From contig OX327706.1 in NCBI GenBank assembly GCA_946807835.1, forward strand, positions 24,603,001-24,667,000: a stretch of DNA of 64,000 nt, in the 5' to 3' direction. This stretch comes from Ailanthus altissimus. Taxonomy: Eukaryota; Streptophyta; Magnoliopsida; Sapindales; Simaroubaceae. Under the pieces are notes generated by a model that did no database searches, was not told the origin of the DNA, and was given only the letters and a program-made list of their open reading frames with translations. Positions 37,950 to 49,088 of the stretch are shown one piece after another. The position numbers were made by a program, and so were the translations under genes. Each line of letters starts with the position of its first letter. Position 1 is the stretch's first letter.

Positions 37950-38615
37950 TGTTAAAATAGAAGCACACAAACAAGCAAACAAAATATATCCAAAGCAAAT
38001 AATAATACAGAACAAGTTACTAGGAAATAAAGAGAGAAAGGGTAGAAGAAGAACACACAAAGAATTACGTGGTTCGGCAACTTGCCTACGTCCACGGCGG
38101 ATCAAGATCACACTCTTCTCTTATTATGAATCATAAGGTACTCACAAAGTATGCATTTTACAAGAAATATCACAAAGAACACTCTCTCTTACACTCTAGG
38201 AATTTTCTCTCATAAAGATTATCACTAAGATTTGTTGTTGATCATAAAGATTTATATTTGATCACAAAGATTTGTTTACAAGCCAATTGGTAGTCTTTAT
38301 ATAGGCTTTGGGAGGACCTAGGTTTACCCTATATGTGTGGGAGTCGTATTAGAGAGTCCTGAAACAAGTGGAGTTTCCTTATTTCTGGATACTATTCCCG
38401 TCTCCAGTGCCGGGGCGCTGGCCTCCTGGCTCCGCGGCGCTCAGGTTCTGGACTGGGCGCCACGGCGCTCATGCCTGGTTACCGTGGCGCTGGCGCTTGG
38501 TGCACCCTTCTTCGTTTTTCGCCTCCTTTCGCGTTTGTCTTCGATCCATGCACACCTTACGCACTTGGCTTGATCTCCAAATCATATTCCGATGATTTTA
38601 ATCAATATTCTCACA
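37950..38615 (-). repeat. 3' LTR of copia element B (666 bp)
   Basis: Minus-strand ends TGTGAG (at 38615) and TTTTAACA (at 37950). A TATATAAAG box lies at 38295-38303. A GC-rich imperfect repeat at about 38395-38500 sits upstream of it in U3. It lacks about 20 bp around 38370 that the other LTR keeps, and lacks one of the atttgatcacaaa duplications. Confidence 0.93.
38395..38505. repeat. GC-rich U3 minisatellite of the B/C copia family
   Basis: Imperfect repeats built on gcggcgctggc and ggcgctc in an otherwise AT-rich LTR. Equivalent tracts with different unit arrangement occur at 43190-43300 and 59650-59755. On the element strand it lies roughly 100-200 bp upstream of the TATA box. Confidence 0.75.
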
Positions 38616-38684
38616 AATCCCTTCATTGATTCAAAATCATCCACAAAGTAACTCGATCTCTCATTTTCGCATCTTCGGTCACCC

Positions 38685-40604
38685 TCACAAAGTAGTGACT
38701 CCGGTTAAGTCCTTGCATAGGACGAACTTAACTGAGGGTAGTAGCTTAGTTAACATATCAGTAGGATTTTTAGATGACGCAATTTTTGTTAGACTAACTT
38801 CACCATTTTGGACAATCTCACAAATGTAATGGAGCCTCACATCAATGTGCTTCGACCTCTCATAGAACACTTGATGCTTGCTTAGGTGTATGGCACTCTG
38901 ACTATCACAATACACACATGTGTTCACATCTTTACTAGCCAATACCTCCGCGCATATGCCTTTTAACCACACGGCCTTCTTGATAGCTTCACCAACAGCT
39001 ATGTACTCTGGCTCTGTGATAGATAGTGCAACCACGTGTTGTAGAACTGATCTCCAACACACATTACACTCAAACACTGTGAATACGTAGCCCATCAACG
39101 ATCTTCTCTTGTCAAGATCATCTGCATAATCTGAGTCTACGTACCCTCTTACCATTTCATTGCTGTCATCGTCCCTCTTATACACTAACCCGTGATTCGA
39201 CGTTCCCTTGAGATATCTCAGAATCCACTTTACTGCAAGCCAGTGATCTTTACTTAGATTCGCTATGTATCTACTCACCACACTCATAACTTGTGCTATG
39301 TCTGGTCTTGTACAAACCATTGCATACATGATGCTCCTCACAGCGCTTGCATACGGTACTTTGCTCATCTGCAATTTCTCATCCTCGGATGTTGGCGACT
39401 GTGCTACTGACAGTCTGAAATGCATGGCCAAAGGAGTAGAGACAGCCTTCGCGTTTGACATACCAAACTTCTCCAGAATTTTGACTATATATCGCTGTTG
39501 GGACAAAAAGATAACATCTCTTCTTTCCCTCACAATGTCCATACCCAAAATTTTTTTCGCTCCTCCCAAAGCCTTTATTTCAAACTCGTCACTTAACTGC
39601 TTCTTGAGCTTTTGTATTTCTTTCATATTCTTGCATGCGATCAACATATCATCGACGTATAGAAGCAAATACATCATCCCACAACTCATGTTCTTGAAGT
39701 ACACGCATCCATCATACTTACTCCTACTAAAGCCACAAGCCATCATAAACTCATCAAATCTTCTATACTACTGTCTAGATGATTGCTTTAACTCGTATAA
39801 TGACTTCTTTAGTAAACAAGCATGATCTTCTTTACCGGGCTCCTCAAACCCTTGCGGCTGTGCCATGTATATTATTTCTTCAAGCTCTCCATGTACAAAA
39901 GCTGTCTTTACATCCATCTGCTTTAGATGTAAATCAAGGTTTGCACACATAGCTAACAAAATCCTAATAGATGTGTGCTTGACAATTAGAGAGAATATCT
40001 CATAAAAATCGACTCCCTCTCTCTGAGTAAAACCTTGTGCTACTAACCTAGCTTTAAATCTCGTAGGCTCAATCCCCAGTATCCCCTCCTTCATCTTATA
40101 CACCCACTTGCACCCGACTAGCTTCTTTTGAGGTCTTTCCACCAACTTCCAGGTATTGTTCTTCCTAAGAGAACAAATTTCTTCTTTCATGGCCTGCTGC
40201 CATTCTTTCTTATTTTCACTCTTCATAGCCTCACCATATGTCCTAGGCTCATCATACTCAAGAGTGTAAGCAGAATTAAAAGCATGAGCAACTAAGTCTG
40301 CTTGTGCATACCTGATTGATGGGTTAATTGTTCTCCTTAGCCTACCTCTAGCAAGCTGGTACTCTTCAAGTTTCAACTCAAGAGTTCTAGTCTTTTTTTG
40401 GGTGGACTTGGAGGAACTTACCGGTGTTCTTGGTTCATCTTCAAGGATTTTCTTGTTGAAGTGTTGATCTGGGGGCATATCAGATCCATTTTCAGGCGCT
40501 ACTTCAACTTCTATTGACTCGGGTGCTGAGTTTTCCTTGGTCACAGTTTCTTCTTTCTCATCTACTTGGGAGGTTTTCAGCATCGCCATCTCATCGAACG
40601 TCAC
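38685..40604 (-). pseudogene. Element B reverse transcriptase and RNase H region
   Basis: Two open segments in one frame, 39768-40604 and 38685-39746, separated by TAG at 39768-39770 where the family has Trp (SSRQ-stop-YRRFDEF). The first has the RT entry block (GCKWVYKMK) and MDVKTAFVHGELEE. The second has the YVDD catalytic motif, KKILGM and an RNase H region with ERSKHIDVRLH. Several family-conserved residues are altered by apparent transitions: IFSP to IFSL, AVGS to AVRS, YAGD to YADD, LSTTEAEY to LSITEPEY. Nearly all are shared with element C. Confidence 0.92.
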
Positions 40605-40646
40605 ATTACGACTTATGATACTCCTTGGTGGTGTTAAGTCTTTACA

Positions 40647-42668
40647 CTACACCTTGTATCCTTTTACTCCTTCGGGATATCCTATGAATACCCCTTTGAT
40701 AGCTCTAGGTTTCAACTTTCCCTCCTTAACATGTACAAAGGCAGGGCAACCAAATATTCTAAGATGGTCATACTTCGGAGGATTGCCAGACCATTTCTCT
40801 TTTGGCGTCTTGAAGTCAATTGCTGAGGAGGGACTTCTGTTTATCAAGTAAGCAGCAGTCACTACAACTTCTCCCTCGAATGTCTTGGACATCTTCGTAT
40901 TGATAAGCATGCATCTAACCCTTTCAAGTAGGGTCCTGTTCATCCTCTCAGCTACCATATTCTGCTGCGGTGTTGATCTTACCGTTCTATGCCTTGCAAT
41001 CCCATGCTTGGCACAAAACCCATCAAACTCTCTGTTGCAAAATTCGAGGCTGTTGTCAGTTCTTAACTTCTTCACTCTTTTGCCAGTCTAATTCTCAACA
41101 AGAGCTTTCCGAATCTTGAACACATCAAATACTTAATCCTTGCTCTTCAACACATAAACCCACAGCTTCCTCGAATAGTCATCAATCAAGCTGAAAAAAT
41201 ACCTGGCACCACCACGAGTAGCTGTATAAGTTGGTCCCCAAAGATCTGAATGTATGTAGTCAAGAGTCCCCTTAGTCTTGTGCTCTCCGGTACTGAACCT
41301 CACCCTATGTGCTTTTTCAAGCACACAATGCTCACAAAACTCTAAGGGCTGGAACTTATCCTCGCCGAATGCCTTTTGACTATATAACTCCTTTAGGTTT
41401 CTCTCGCCTAGGTGTGCCAGTCTAAGATGCCATAACTTGGTTTGCATACTCTCATCATTTACAGAGAATAGTGCAGAACCGCTCACGACTTTACCCTTAA
41501 GCACATAAACACCTTTGCGCTTCTCTCCTCTCATCACCACCATGGAACCTTTCAAAACTCTTAAAATCCCTCTGTCGATCCTGATGGAACATCCATTCTG
41601 GTCTAAAGTAACCAGTGAGAGCAAGTTTCTCTTCAAGTCAGGAACATACCTAATATCTGTCAACTCTCTCACTCGCCCATCATGCAGCTTAAGCTTAACA
41701 CTACTAATTTCTATCATCTGACATGCAATGTCATTGCCCATTAACACCTTATCACCACTAATGGGCTGAAAATTTATAAACCAAGACTTGTGCGGGCATA
41801 TGTGAAAAGTACAACCAGAATCTAAAACCTATTGTTCAGAGTTTATACCATCAGTAGTGACGAGTGTCTCTGCGCTGTCATAGCTATCATCATAGGCAAG
41901 CGCAGCATCCACTTTTTTCTTGTCTTGTGCTCTTTTCTCAGGACAGTCCTTTATGAAGTACCCCTATTTCTTACAGCAATAGCACTTCCTGGGAGTCCTA
42001 GACTTTGACCTTGAGCCTTTTTTCTTTCCATCTCTATATGAGGGCCTTTCTCTTACAGATAAACTTTCTGCATTGCCCTCGGTCTGCTTTCCTAATAACT
42101 TTGAGTTTAATGATGATTTCACATCACTCATCGGTAAACTCTCTTTGTCTTAGAGTAGTGTATCAACAAAAATCTCATAGCTATTGGGGAGTGAACTCAA
42201 AAGGATAATTGCTCTATCTTCATCTTTTATCTTGATGTTGATAGACTCAAGATTAAGGATGATCTTATTGAAGGCCTTCTATACGATCTTTCATCGGCGT
42301 CCCCTCTGACATGGACAGCTGATATAGCTTCTTTTTTATATGTAATCTGTTGGCCAACGATTTTCTTATATAAAGAGAGTCAAGCTTCTTCCAAAGACCT
42401 ATTGCCGTCATCTTACCTGCTACTTCCCTTAATACTTCATCGCTCAATGACAGAACGATTGTGCTATGAGCTCTTTCTTGAATGTCCTTTCTTTCTGCCT
42501 CAGTTCTAAATGACTCTGGCGTCTTCTCTTCATCACTAGATGGAGTTGCAGTCTCTTCTAATACCGAACCAACCTTTGGCTCACCAACAACGCCTTAACC
42601 TTCATCTTTCATAAATTGAAGTCATTCGTACCGTTGAATTTTTCTACCTCGTACTTGAGTGTGGCCAT
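40647..42668 (-). pseudogene. Element B gag, protease and integrase region
   Basis: The gag ATG is at 42668. The frame is broken by TGA at 42609-42611, a frameshift near 42575 and others, then open at 42265-42447, 41133-41747 and 40647-41075. Recognisable parts are the gag region (LWKKLDSLY), the zinc-knuckle region (near 41950-42000, partly mutated), protease DSG near 41815, the integrase zinc finger (HLRLAHLGERNLK, CEHC) and the integrase core (STPQQNMVAERMNRTLLER). In the core, ILWGEAVV-type sequence has become TFEGEVVV. More diverged from element C here than in the RT region. Confidence 0.88.
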
Positions 42669-42680
42669 GTTTGCTTTGAA

Positions 42681-42696
42681 CCTAGCTCTGATACCA
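42681..42696 (-). other. Primer binding site of element B (tRNA-iMet type)
   Basis: The minus strand reads TGGTATCAGAGCTAGG, three bases from the 5' LTR end. Confidence 0.9.
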
Positions 42697-42699
42697 GTT

Positions 42700-43415
42700 T
42701 GTTAAAGCGGAAGCACACAAACAAGTAAACAAAATATATCCCAAGTAAATAATAATGCAGAATAAGTTACTAGGAAATAAAGAGAGAAAGGGTAGAAGAA
42801 GAACACACAAAGAATTACGTAGTTCGGCAACTTGCCTACGTCTACGGCGGATCAAGATCACACTCTTCTCTTATTATGAATCACAAGGCACTCACAAAGT
42901 ATGCCTTTTACAAGAAATATCATAAAGAACACTCTCTCTTGCACTCTAGGGATTTTCTCTCATAAAAATTATCACTAAGATTTGTTGTTGATCACAAATA
43001 TCTATATTTGATCACAAATATCTATATTTGATCACAAATATTTGTTTACAAGTTAATTAGTAGCCTTTATATAGACTTTGGGACGACCTAGGTTTACCCT
43101 ATACGTGTAGGAGTCGTATTAGAGAGTCTTAAAATAAGTGGGAGACGAAATAAGGAAGTTTCCTTATTTTGGGATACTGTTCCTGTCTCCAGCGTTGTGG
43201 CACTGGGCTCTCATCGCTGCGGCGCTGGCCTCCTGACGCCGCAGCGCTCAGGTTCTGGACTGGGCGCTCACCCCTGGTCGCCGCGGCGCTGGCGCTTAGT
43301 GCACCCTTCTTCGTTTTTTGCCTTCTTTCGCGTCCGTCTTCGATCTGTGAGCATCCTACGCACATGGCTTGATCTCCAAATCATATTTCGATAATTTTTA
43401 ATCAATATTCTCACA
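42700..43415 (-). repeat. 5' LTR of copia element B (716 bp)
   Basis: Minus-strand ends TGTGAG (at 43415) and TTTAACA (at 42700). TATA box at 43065-43073 and GC-rich repeat at 43190-43300. Contains a short tandem triplication of atttgatcacaaatatct around 42990-43040, which accounts for part of its extra length over the 3' LTR. Confidence 0.93.
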
Positions 43416-43420
43416 AAAAC

Positions 43421-45735
43421 AAACATTAAATACTACATTTAGTCAAAATCATACGCTGATCACTTCCCATATTCAAGTTTAACTGTTTAAGAGATGAAAA
43501 AAGCCAGCGTGGCCAAAAAGTACAAAGGTATGGAATCATACTTGGGAATCCCGTGAAACAATAAAGAGATAAGATAACCTCTCTTATGGCTTGCTCTATA
43601 ACAGAGAGCATGAATGTGTGCAAAATATACTTCATGTATTTTGAAACTACAAAATTTCAAAAGGCTAACAAGTTGTAGGAGATTCCAGTAATAACCCTAC
43701 ACTTGCAGCAAAATATACAAAAATTCTTTTCAAAGATGAGGAGATACCTCATCAAATTCTATATCGAAGAAGAGAAATAAAAAATTTTAAAATAAGTCGT
43801 AATTAACTGTACAATCTTTAACTTGATTTGCAGCAACAATGTTAGTTCAATCCATGTCATAGCTAACTTGAACTGAATCAGCTTAAGATCGCTCTAAGCT
43901 CTTCACCTTTGCTTGAAGTATGACCAGTTTATCTCAGGTCTTGTGCAAAATTAAGCTTTTTTCTAATTGCCAAATGAGGTCGAACATGGTCAAGGAAAAA
44001 ATAATAAAAGAAAAAAAAGAGGCATAATATCTCAATAAATGTAAACTTGTGGGTTTTTTTTTTGTAAAGGAAAAATATAAAAAATAACCCTTGTAAATAA
44101 AAAAAGATTGTATCTCAACATAAATTTGAAAGGGTGTGACTAGCATGAATCTTAAAACGTACAAGACTTGCTTTTGATAGTAACTACATGTGTTGTTTTA
44201 TTTATTGTTCTAAAATGACTTACAAAAAGAGAATCCAAATGGGCTCTCTCTGTTCAATTTCAAGTAGGCTGCCACTTTTTGAAAGTTTTAATTTCTTTTT
44301 TATATAAAATTATCAAAAAAGACAAAATTTCTAAATATATACTTATGTCTAATTTATTTATTTATATATATAATTCATAAACCCCAATATCTATTATACA
44401 CGTTAAATTCTAAATTTTTAAATACTTTAATATATAAAAATTCTTGTTTAAGAGATGAAAGAAATGATTTTTAAAATTAAAAGAGAAATTATTAAAAAAA
44501 ATTAATTTGCTCATATTTTATTAAAAAATTCAAAATGGTAAGAAGATTGGGAGTGAAATATAGTGAATTAAAAAATATAAATTATTTTAATTTTTTAATA
44601 AAATATAATAAAAGTGGAAAATAATCAAATAAAATAAGAGGTTAAATAGGATCAATCCTTCAAATAATCAATGAGCTCAAGTGGGGTGGGGGAAGGCCAA
44701 CATTTTAGGAATGGCCTGGTCCACGGACCGCCCCAAGCACGCGGGCCATGCCCTGAAATTCTGATTTCTTCCGAGATCCGAGGATGATTAAAAAAAGTAA
44801 AAGAAGTTACGCAGGTTTTACAGGTAGATGCATTATAGAAATGCAAATGGAAAATTAAAATACATGAAGAATGTAGTTTTCCATTCTCTTGTGAATTCAT
44901 ATGTAACCTGCAATCTGCTATGTTCAAAGCTTGTAAATAGATAGGCATATAAAAAGAGAATATAATTTCATTATGTTATGAATTTTTGGAATTATTGATG
45001 GTGGTCGAATATGCCTCTAACTTTAGACTTATTTCATTGAGAAAAATACTGGAATCTAACTAGAGGTCAGTGTCCTCTTCATTACCGAGACCATTTAGAC
45101 TAATGATCAATCATGGAAAGCAAAAGCAGCATTGGAAAAATGCGGAGGAGGGTTTAATTCAAAGTAAAACTACCTCTATCCAACAAACTTTATATGTATT
45201 CTCCAAGGTCTTTACAGGCAAGAAAGTTCCATTATCTTGTTAGAAAGGTCTTTAGTTTGATCCAAATAACTCTCAAAATAATTAAGTAGAAAATCAATTT
45301 TCTACAAAGAATGTCAACATGAATCGCTTCTAATCGAACAAGAGAGTCTTGATGAGAAGCAATTTTCCGCTACCTCTGCAATTTTTTTTGCTGGTTAATA
45401 TATACTTGGGAAATTTTTGTAACTAGCTAGTCTCTAATTTATTTTTCTTTTTTAGTTATACATTGAAATACTAATTTTTTATAGTAAAAAAATTTATAAT
45501 ATGACGTTTTTGTCCCCAGACATATTTTCCTTCTCTCTTCATTTATCATTTTTTAGCAAGAAAAACACATAGTGAATGTTCTCAAATTGGTGAACACTCA
45601 CAAACAAGAAAAATACTCAAATCAAGTAGATCGATGACATACTGATATATGATTTTTGTTGTGATAAATGTGATTAAAATGAGTAAATTGTTGTTATATT
45701 GTATATTATAGATAAATTTTGTGAAAAATTAGTGA
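43421..45735. other. Intergenic, no gene supported
   Basis: AT-rich non-coding sequence. The reverse open frame at 44652-44948 includes a GC-rich patch (44690-44760) but shows no recognisable domain. Nothing else is visible. Confidence 0.5.
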
Positions 45736-46028
45736 AAAAGGACTTGGATGTTGAAAAAATTGTCTGAAAAGCGTAAAAAAATTAATGGAAATAGTTGTTA
45801 GGGGCGTCGTGTGTGGCAGCCATCCATTTCGTGTGGCAATCGCGTGTTGTACAAATGCTGTGTAATTATGGCATGAAATAAACAACATGTTGCACGGTGC
45901 ATGTGAAGTGCGACACACATGTGTAGTGCTTGTTGCGGCATATGCGCGGCACGTGGCACGCACTGCACATGAGAGCAACGCGCAATGCCTATGTGTAGTG
46001 CGTGCCGTGGCATGTGCACGGTGCCCAT
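45736..46028. repeat. GC-rich degenerate tandem repeat split by element D (left part)
   Basis: The phrase gtgtagtgc followed by a gcggcatatgcgcgg-type block occurs at 45921 and again 72 bp later at 45993. A third related block (gctgcggcatgcgcgcacc) lies beyond element D at about 49637. The reading frames here are by-products of the repeat. Confidence 0.6.
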
Positions 46029-46560
46029 TGTCACGATCCGATTTCTCAAAATCGTGCGGCCTTAGACACTTGCTAGTGCTAAGCAGCCTACAAAACCCTA
46101 ATAACCAAAGAAAGAGATGAAGAAGAAGCACACCAAGTGTTTGAGAGAATGCTCTCGTATTTTATTACTAAAGAGAGATTACAAAGCTATACAATTACAA
46201 GCTAAGAGTATTTCTACAATTTGGAAGATGGATTCTCAAATGAGAATTCCACTTATTTATAACTAAAGTTATATACAATGGACGACTAGGATTAACTCTA
46301 ATCCAATGGTTCACATCTAAAGAGGAGAATATGCTAAGGAATATTTCAAAGATTTCAACTACCCAAAGTATATCCCAAGGAATATGCATTTTCTAGATTA
46401 TTCTCCCACCTACCACATTAATGTGGCCTCAACCCAACTCCATTGGGCCTTCTTGAGGTTCTAGCCCATTTAACCCAAAATGGACTAAGTCCTCCCTTTT
46501 GGTGGTCTCGTCATGCACCAAATACTCGAGTAATTGCTTGAGAATATTTTGGGCGTGACA
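46029..46560 (-). repeat. 3' LTR of element D (532 bp)
   Basis: Plus-strand ends tgtcacgatccg and gggcgtgaca. A TATAAATA box on the minus strand lies at 46254-46261. The same length as the 5' LTR, with no indels. Confidence 0.93.
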
Positions 46561-46576
46561 TTCTCCCCCACCAAAT
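46561..46576 (-). other. Polypurine tract of element D
   Basis: The minus strand reads atttggtgggggagaa directly before the LTR start TGTCACGC. Confidence 0.8.
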
Positions 46577-47345
46577 TCACGCGACGCCCTCGTCGCGTCT
46601 TCGCTGGAACTTGCACACCCCGTTCTGCAAACTTTGGCTGTGCACTCTCGTGTCCCAAGTGTGTTCTCCCATCCAGCAACCCTTTCCACTCGACAAAGTA
46701 CTCAAGGCTCATCCTGAGTTTCTCCCATTTGTCATGGCGTGTGGAAATCCCCAAAGGTTCTCGGTTATGTGGCTCAAATTCTGCATCTCTCGTACCTCCA
46801 CGGTACTGCTTCCAACAGCTTGCGGAATGTACCTGATGTCGCCACTGCCGCTGTCTCGAAGGTAACTCCACCTTATGCGAGATGTTGCCGACTCTCTTGG
46901 CAATCAACCTTGGCCCCTCGTCCCCACGATTAAGGCCCTTGTGAAGTGAGCGTGCTGACTTGCGTTGTGGTGGAAGTATCGTCTCCATCACCAAGTCCCC
47001 CGCACTATGCTTGACACGCCGCTGCTTGTCTTCATCCTACTCCTTGTGCTGAAACTGCACATCATGTGACACCTTGGACTTTTGGATGACACCCGCATCC
47101 AAAAACTCCTCGAGCTGCCCCTGCAACTCTCCCATCTCCGATGGAGGCGTCAACCCCATAGTTGGAAGCATAATCTCAAGCTCCAACTTGCCCCCAATTA
47201 CATCTCTTAAAGGCGGTTCTTCCGGTATGGCAGTAGGCTTGACCCCATTGTGCTCCCTGAGCACTTCTGCAACAACTTTCGGTATTTTATCCTTGCCCCC
47301 ATTTGCCGCATCATCCACCCCCGTTATTGAGGCTGAATGTAACCC
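46577..47345 (-). pseudogene. Element D pol remnant: RT edge joined to integrase C-terminus and chromodomain
   Basis: 47037-47318 encodes a chromovirus-like linker and the RT entry block (PPSEMGELQGQLEEFLDAGV, normally followed by the RT palm). A stop follows at 47037-47039. The next open part (46577-46994) resembles the integrase C-terminal domain (LVMETILPP, GPRLIAKRVGNISHKVELP) and a chromodomain (EYFVEWKGL), ending with the common tail VGENVT. About 700 codons of RT, RNase H and integrase core are absent between them. The deletion point is near 47040. Confidence 0.8.
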
Positions 47346-49061
47346 TCATTTGCGCCCAGCATCTACCCTTAGTTGCATTGCGGAAAGGACCTTGGCGTTT
47401 GGCTTGGATCGCCCACCCTTGGGCATGTCTACCGTCGGTATCATTCGAGGCCCTCCTTCCAAAATACACATATAGTTGTGTTGAGGAAGTAACTCTACAT
47501 TGTACTGCCGTAAGAACTCCATTCCTAGCACCACATCAAAATCATCGAGAGGTGCTACCGAGAAATTTACCTCACCGTGCCATTTGCCAAGGTGGACTTC
47601 AGCTCCACAAACCACCCCATCCAGTGGCTTGGCTCTTGCATTCACGGACTTGAGGTATCCCTCTCCTTTCTCCACATAAAGGCCCAAGAGTTTCGCTTCC
47701 GCACGCTTAATGAAGTTGTGCGTAGCCCCCATATCAACTAACACTTGAGTCTTGATGCAATTGACATAGGCTTCAATGTACATGAGCGCCGTCCCCGTTG
47801 GCGCGTCTGCACGCTGCTTGGCTTTGAGGGAATTGAACAGCTGCATGCAACCCATACGGCTCTGTTCACCCTCGTATTTTGCCTCGTACATTGCATTGAA
47901 AGCCTTCTTCTTTGGACAGTCCTTCACCCAATGATCCCCGTCACAAAGGAAATAGTTAGACTTCGGACCATTACCTCTATGGCCGTTGCGTTTCTGTTCC
48001 TTCCACTTGGGCGGTTTGCCTTTCTCCTCTTTGCTCTCCGGAGGCTGAAACTCATTGGCTTCCCGACCCTTACTGTGATTGGGTTTAGACTTTTTGGACT
48101 TTTTCGAATCCCCCTTGCGGTAATCCATGAGCGTCTCCGCCATTGTAAGGGCGTCAGATATATTCTGCACTCCACGCTGCTTCAACTCATTGGCTGCCCA
48201 GGATTGTAACCCATCCAAGAAATTGAACAACAAGTCCTCCTTGGCCATGTTGAAGATTTGCAGCATCAACAAAGAGTACTCCTCTACGTACTCCCCAATG
48301 GACTTTGTTTGTTTCAACTCCTTCAACCGCTTGCGAGCGTCGTGCGCTACATTCTCTGGATAGAATTGGCGCTTTAACTCCTGTTGCAATTCTTCCCATG
48401 TGTCTATGGTGCAGGTACCCTTGCGAATCTTCTCGCTTTTCCTACGCCACCACAGAATTGCATGATCGAAAAGGTATAAAGTTGCGGTACTTACCTTGTG
48501 TTCGTCCCGCACGCCCATAGCACCGAAATACCTCTCCATTTGCCAAAAGAAGTTGTCAAGCTCCTTGGCATCCCGTTTGCCGCTAAACTCCTTTGGTTTA
48601 GGGGCCTCGACCCTTGGTGCAGCCACCGCAGTTTGAGTAGCTACGCCATTAGCGACCGCTCGCTTGCACAACACCACATCTTCCTTGACATCTTCAAACC
48701 CCTTTCGTAGCTCTTCTACTTGGGCTTGAACCTTGTCCATGGTGTTGTAGACCTTCTCCTGAAAAGCCTTGATCCAGTCCCGTTGCTTGACAGCATGCTC
48801 GTCAATGGAGCTTTCGATTAGGGAGCGCAGCTCGTCTCCTTGAGTATCGAGGCCTACCTCGACATTCTGGACTTGCTCCTCCAACTCCCCAAGGCGGTCC
48901 GTCGCCTTGCTCACAGCACCACCGAGCTTCATAACCATGTCCCCGAGTTCATGGTTCGGATCAACGAACTTTTCTGGCGAAACACTCCCATGTCTCCTAG
49001 CTTTGGGGTCTCTACCCTTCCCTTGAGTAATCCCTGATGTTCCAGCAACTTCCTTCACCAT
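47346..49061 (-). CDS. Element D gag-protease polyprotein
   Basis: An open frame of about 571 residues from the Met at 49061; the frame extends to 49094 but that would start inside the LTR. The N-terminal half has coiled-coil-like segments, then the Ty3 gag core (FFWQMERYF, ILWWRRKSEKI, WEELQQELKRQFYPEN). A zinc knuckle follows, but its first Cys is Tyr (YFLCDGDHWVKDC, near 47950). The aspartic protease has VDMGATHNF where DSGA or DTGA is expected (near 47727-47735), so catalysis is doubtful. Both changes fit single transitions. It ends at a stop before the RT remnant. Long intact gag with lost enzymes resembles the non-autonomous gag-only retroelements known in plants. Confidence 0.88.
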   Translation of the reverse strand: MVKEVAGTSGITQGKGRDPKARRHGSVSPEKFVDPNHELGDMVMKLGGAVSKATDRLGELEEQVQNVEVGLDTQGDELRSLIESSIDEHAVKQRDWIKAFQEKVYNTMDKVQAQVEELRKGFEDVKEDVVLCKRAVANGVATQTAVAAPRVEAPKPKEFSGKRDAKELDNFFWQMERYFGAMGVRDEHKVSTATLYLFDHAILWWRRKSEKIRKGTCTIDTWEELQQELKRQFYPENVAHDARKRLKELKQTKSIGEYVEEYSLLMLQIFNMAKEDLLFNFLDGLQSWAANELKQRGVQNISDALTMAETLMDYRKGDSKKSKKSKPNHSKGREANEFQPPESKEEKGKPPKWKEQKRNGHRGNGPKSNYFLCDGDHWVKDCPKKKAFNAMYEAKYEGEQSRMGCMQLFNSLKAKQRADAPTGTALMYIEAYVNCIKTQVLVDMGATHNFIKRAEAKLLGLYVEKGEGYLKSVNARAKPLDGVVCGAEVHLGKWHGEVNFSVAPLDDFDVVLGMEFLRQYNVELLPQHNYMCILEGGPRMIPTVDMPKGGRSKPNAKVLSAMQLRVDAGRK

Positions 49062-49068
49062 CTTCTTT

Positions 49069-49086
49069 GAACTCGCTCTGATACCA
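49069..49086 (-). other. Primer binding site of element D (tRNA-iMet type)
   Basis: The minus strand reads TGGTATCAGAGCGAGTTC, two bases inside the 5' LTR. Confidence 0.88.
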
Positions 49087-49088
49087 TT

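Larger units (their letters stand above)
37950..43415 (-). mobile_element. Ty1/copia LTR retrotransposon B, complete but defective
   Basis: A 5466-bp minus-strand copia element with both LTRs, primer binding site, full gag-pol domain order and a perfect 5-bp target duplication aaaac (37945-37949 and 43416-43420). Reading frames are broken many times: TGA at 42609-42611 in gag, a frameshift shortly after, TAG at 41829-41831 before the protease motif, further stops near 41095 and 41131, and TAGs at 40647-40649 and 39768-39770. Most are TGG or CAR codons changed by C-to-T or G-to-A. The body is closely related to element C, 21252 bp away in the same orientation, with no indel over the RT region. 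Confidence 0.95.

Noticed and set aside
39265..39825. 186-codon plus-strand frame over copia B RT (and its twin at 60517-61077)
   Set aside because: Antisense shadow of RT/RNase H; it is conserved in both elements only because the DNA is conserved, and it has no protein-like domain.
44652..44948. Reverse frame of 98 codons
   Set aside because: Composition looks random and no domain is seen.
45706..46131. Cys/His-rich reverse frame of 141 codons and its overlapping partners
   Set aside because: Produced by the GC-rich tandem repeat and crosses the LTR boundary of element D; no family resemblance.
47074..47653. Plus-strand frames in element D
   Set aside because: Antisense to gag-protease and RT remnant; Pro/Ser-rich composition is a by-product of the GC-rich opposite strand.
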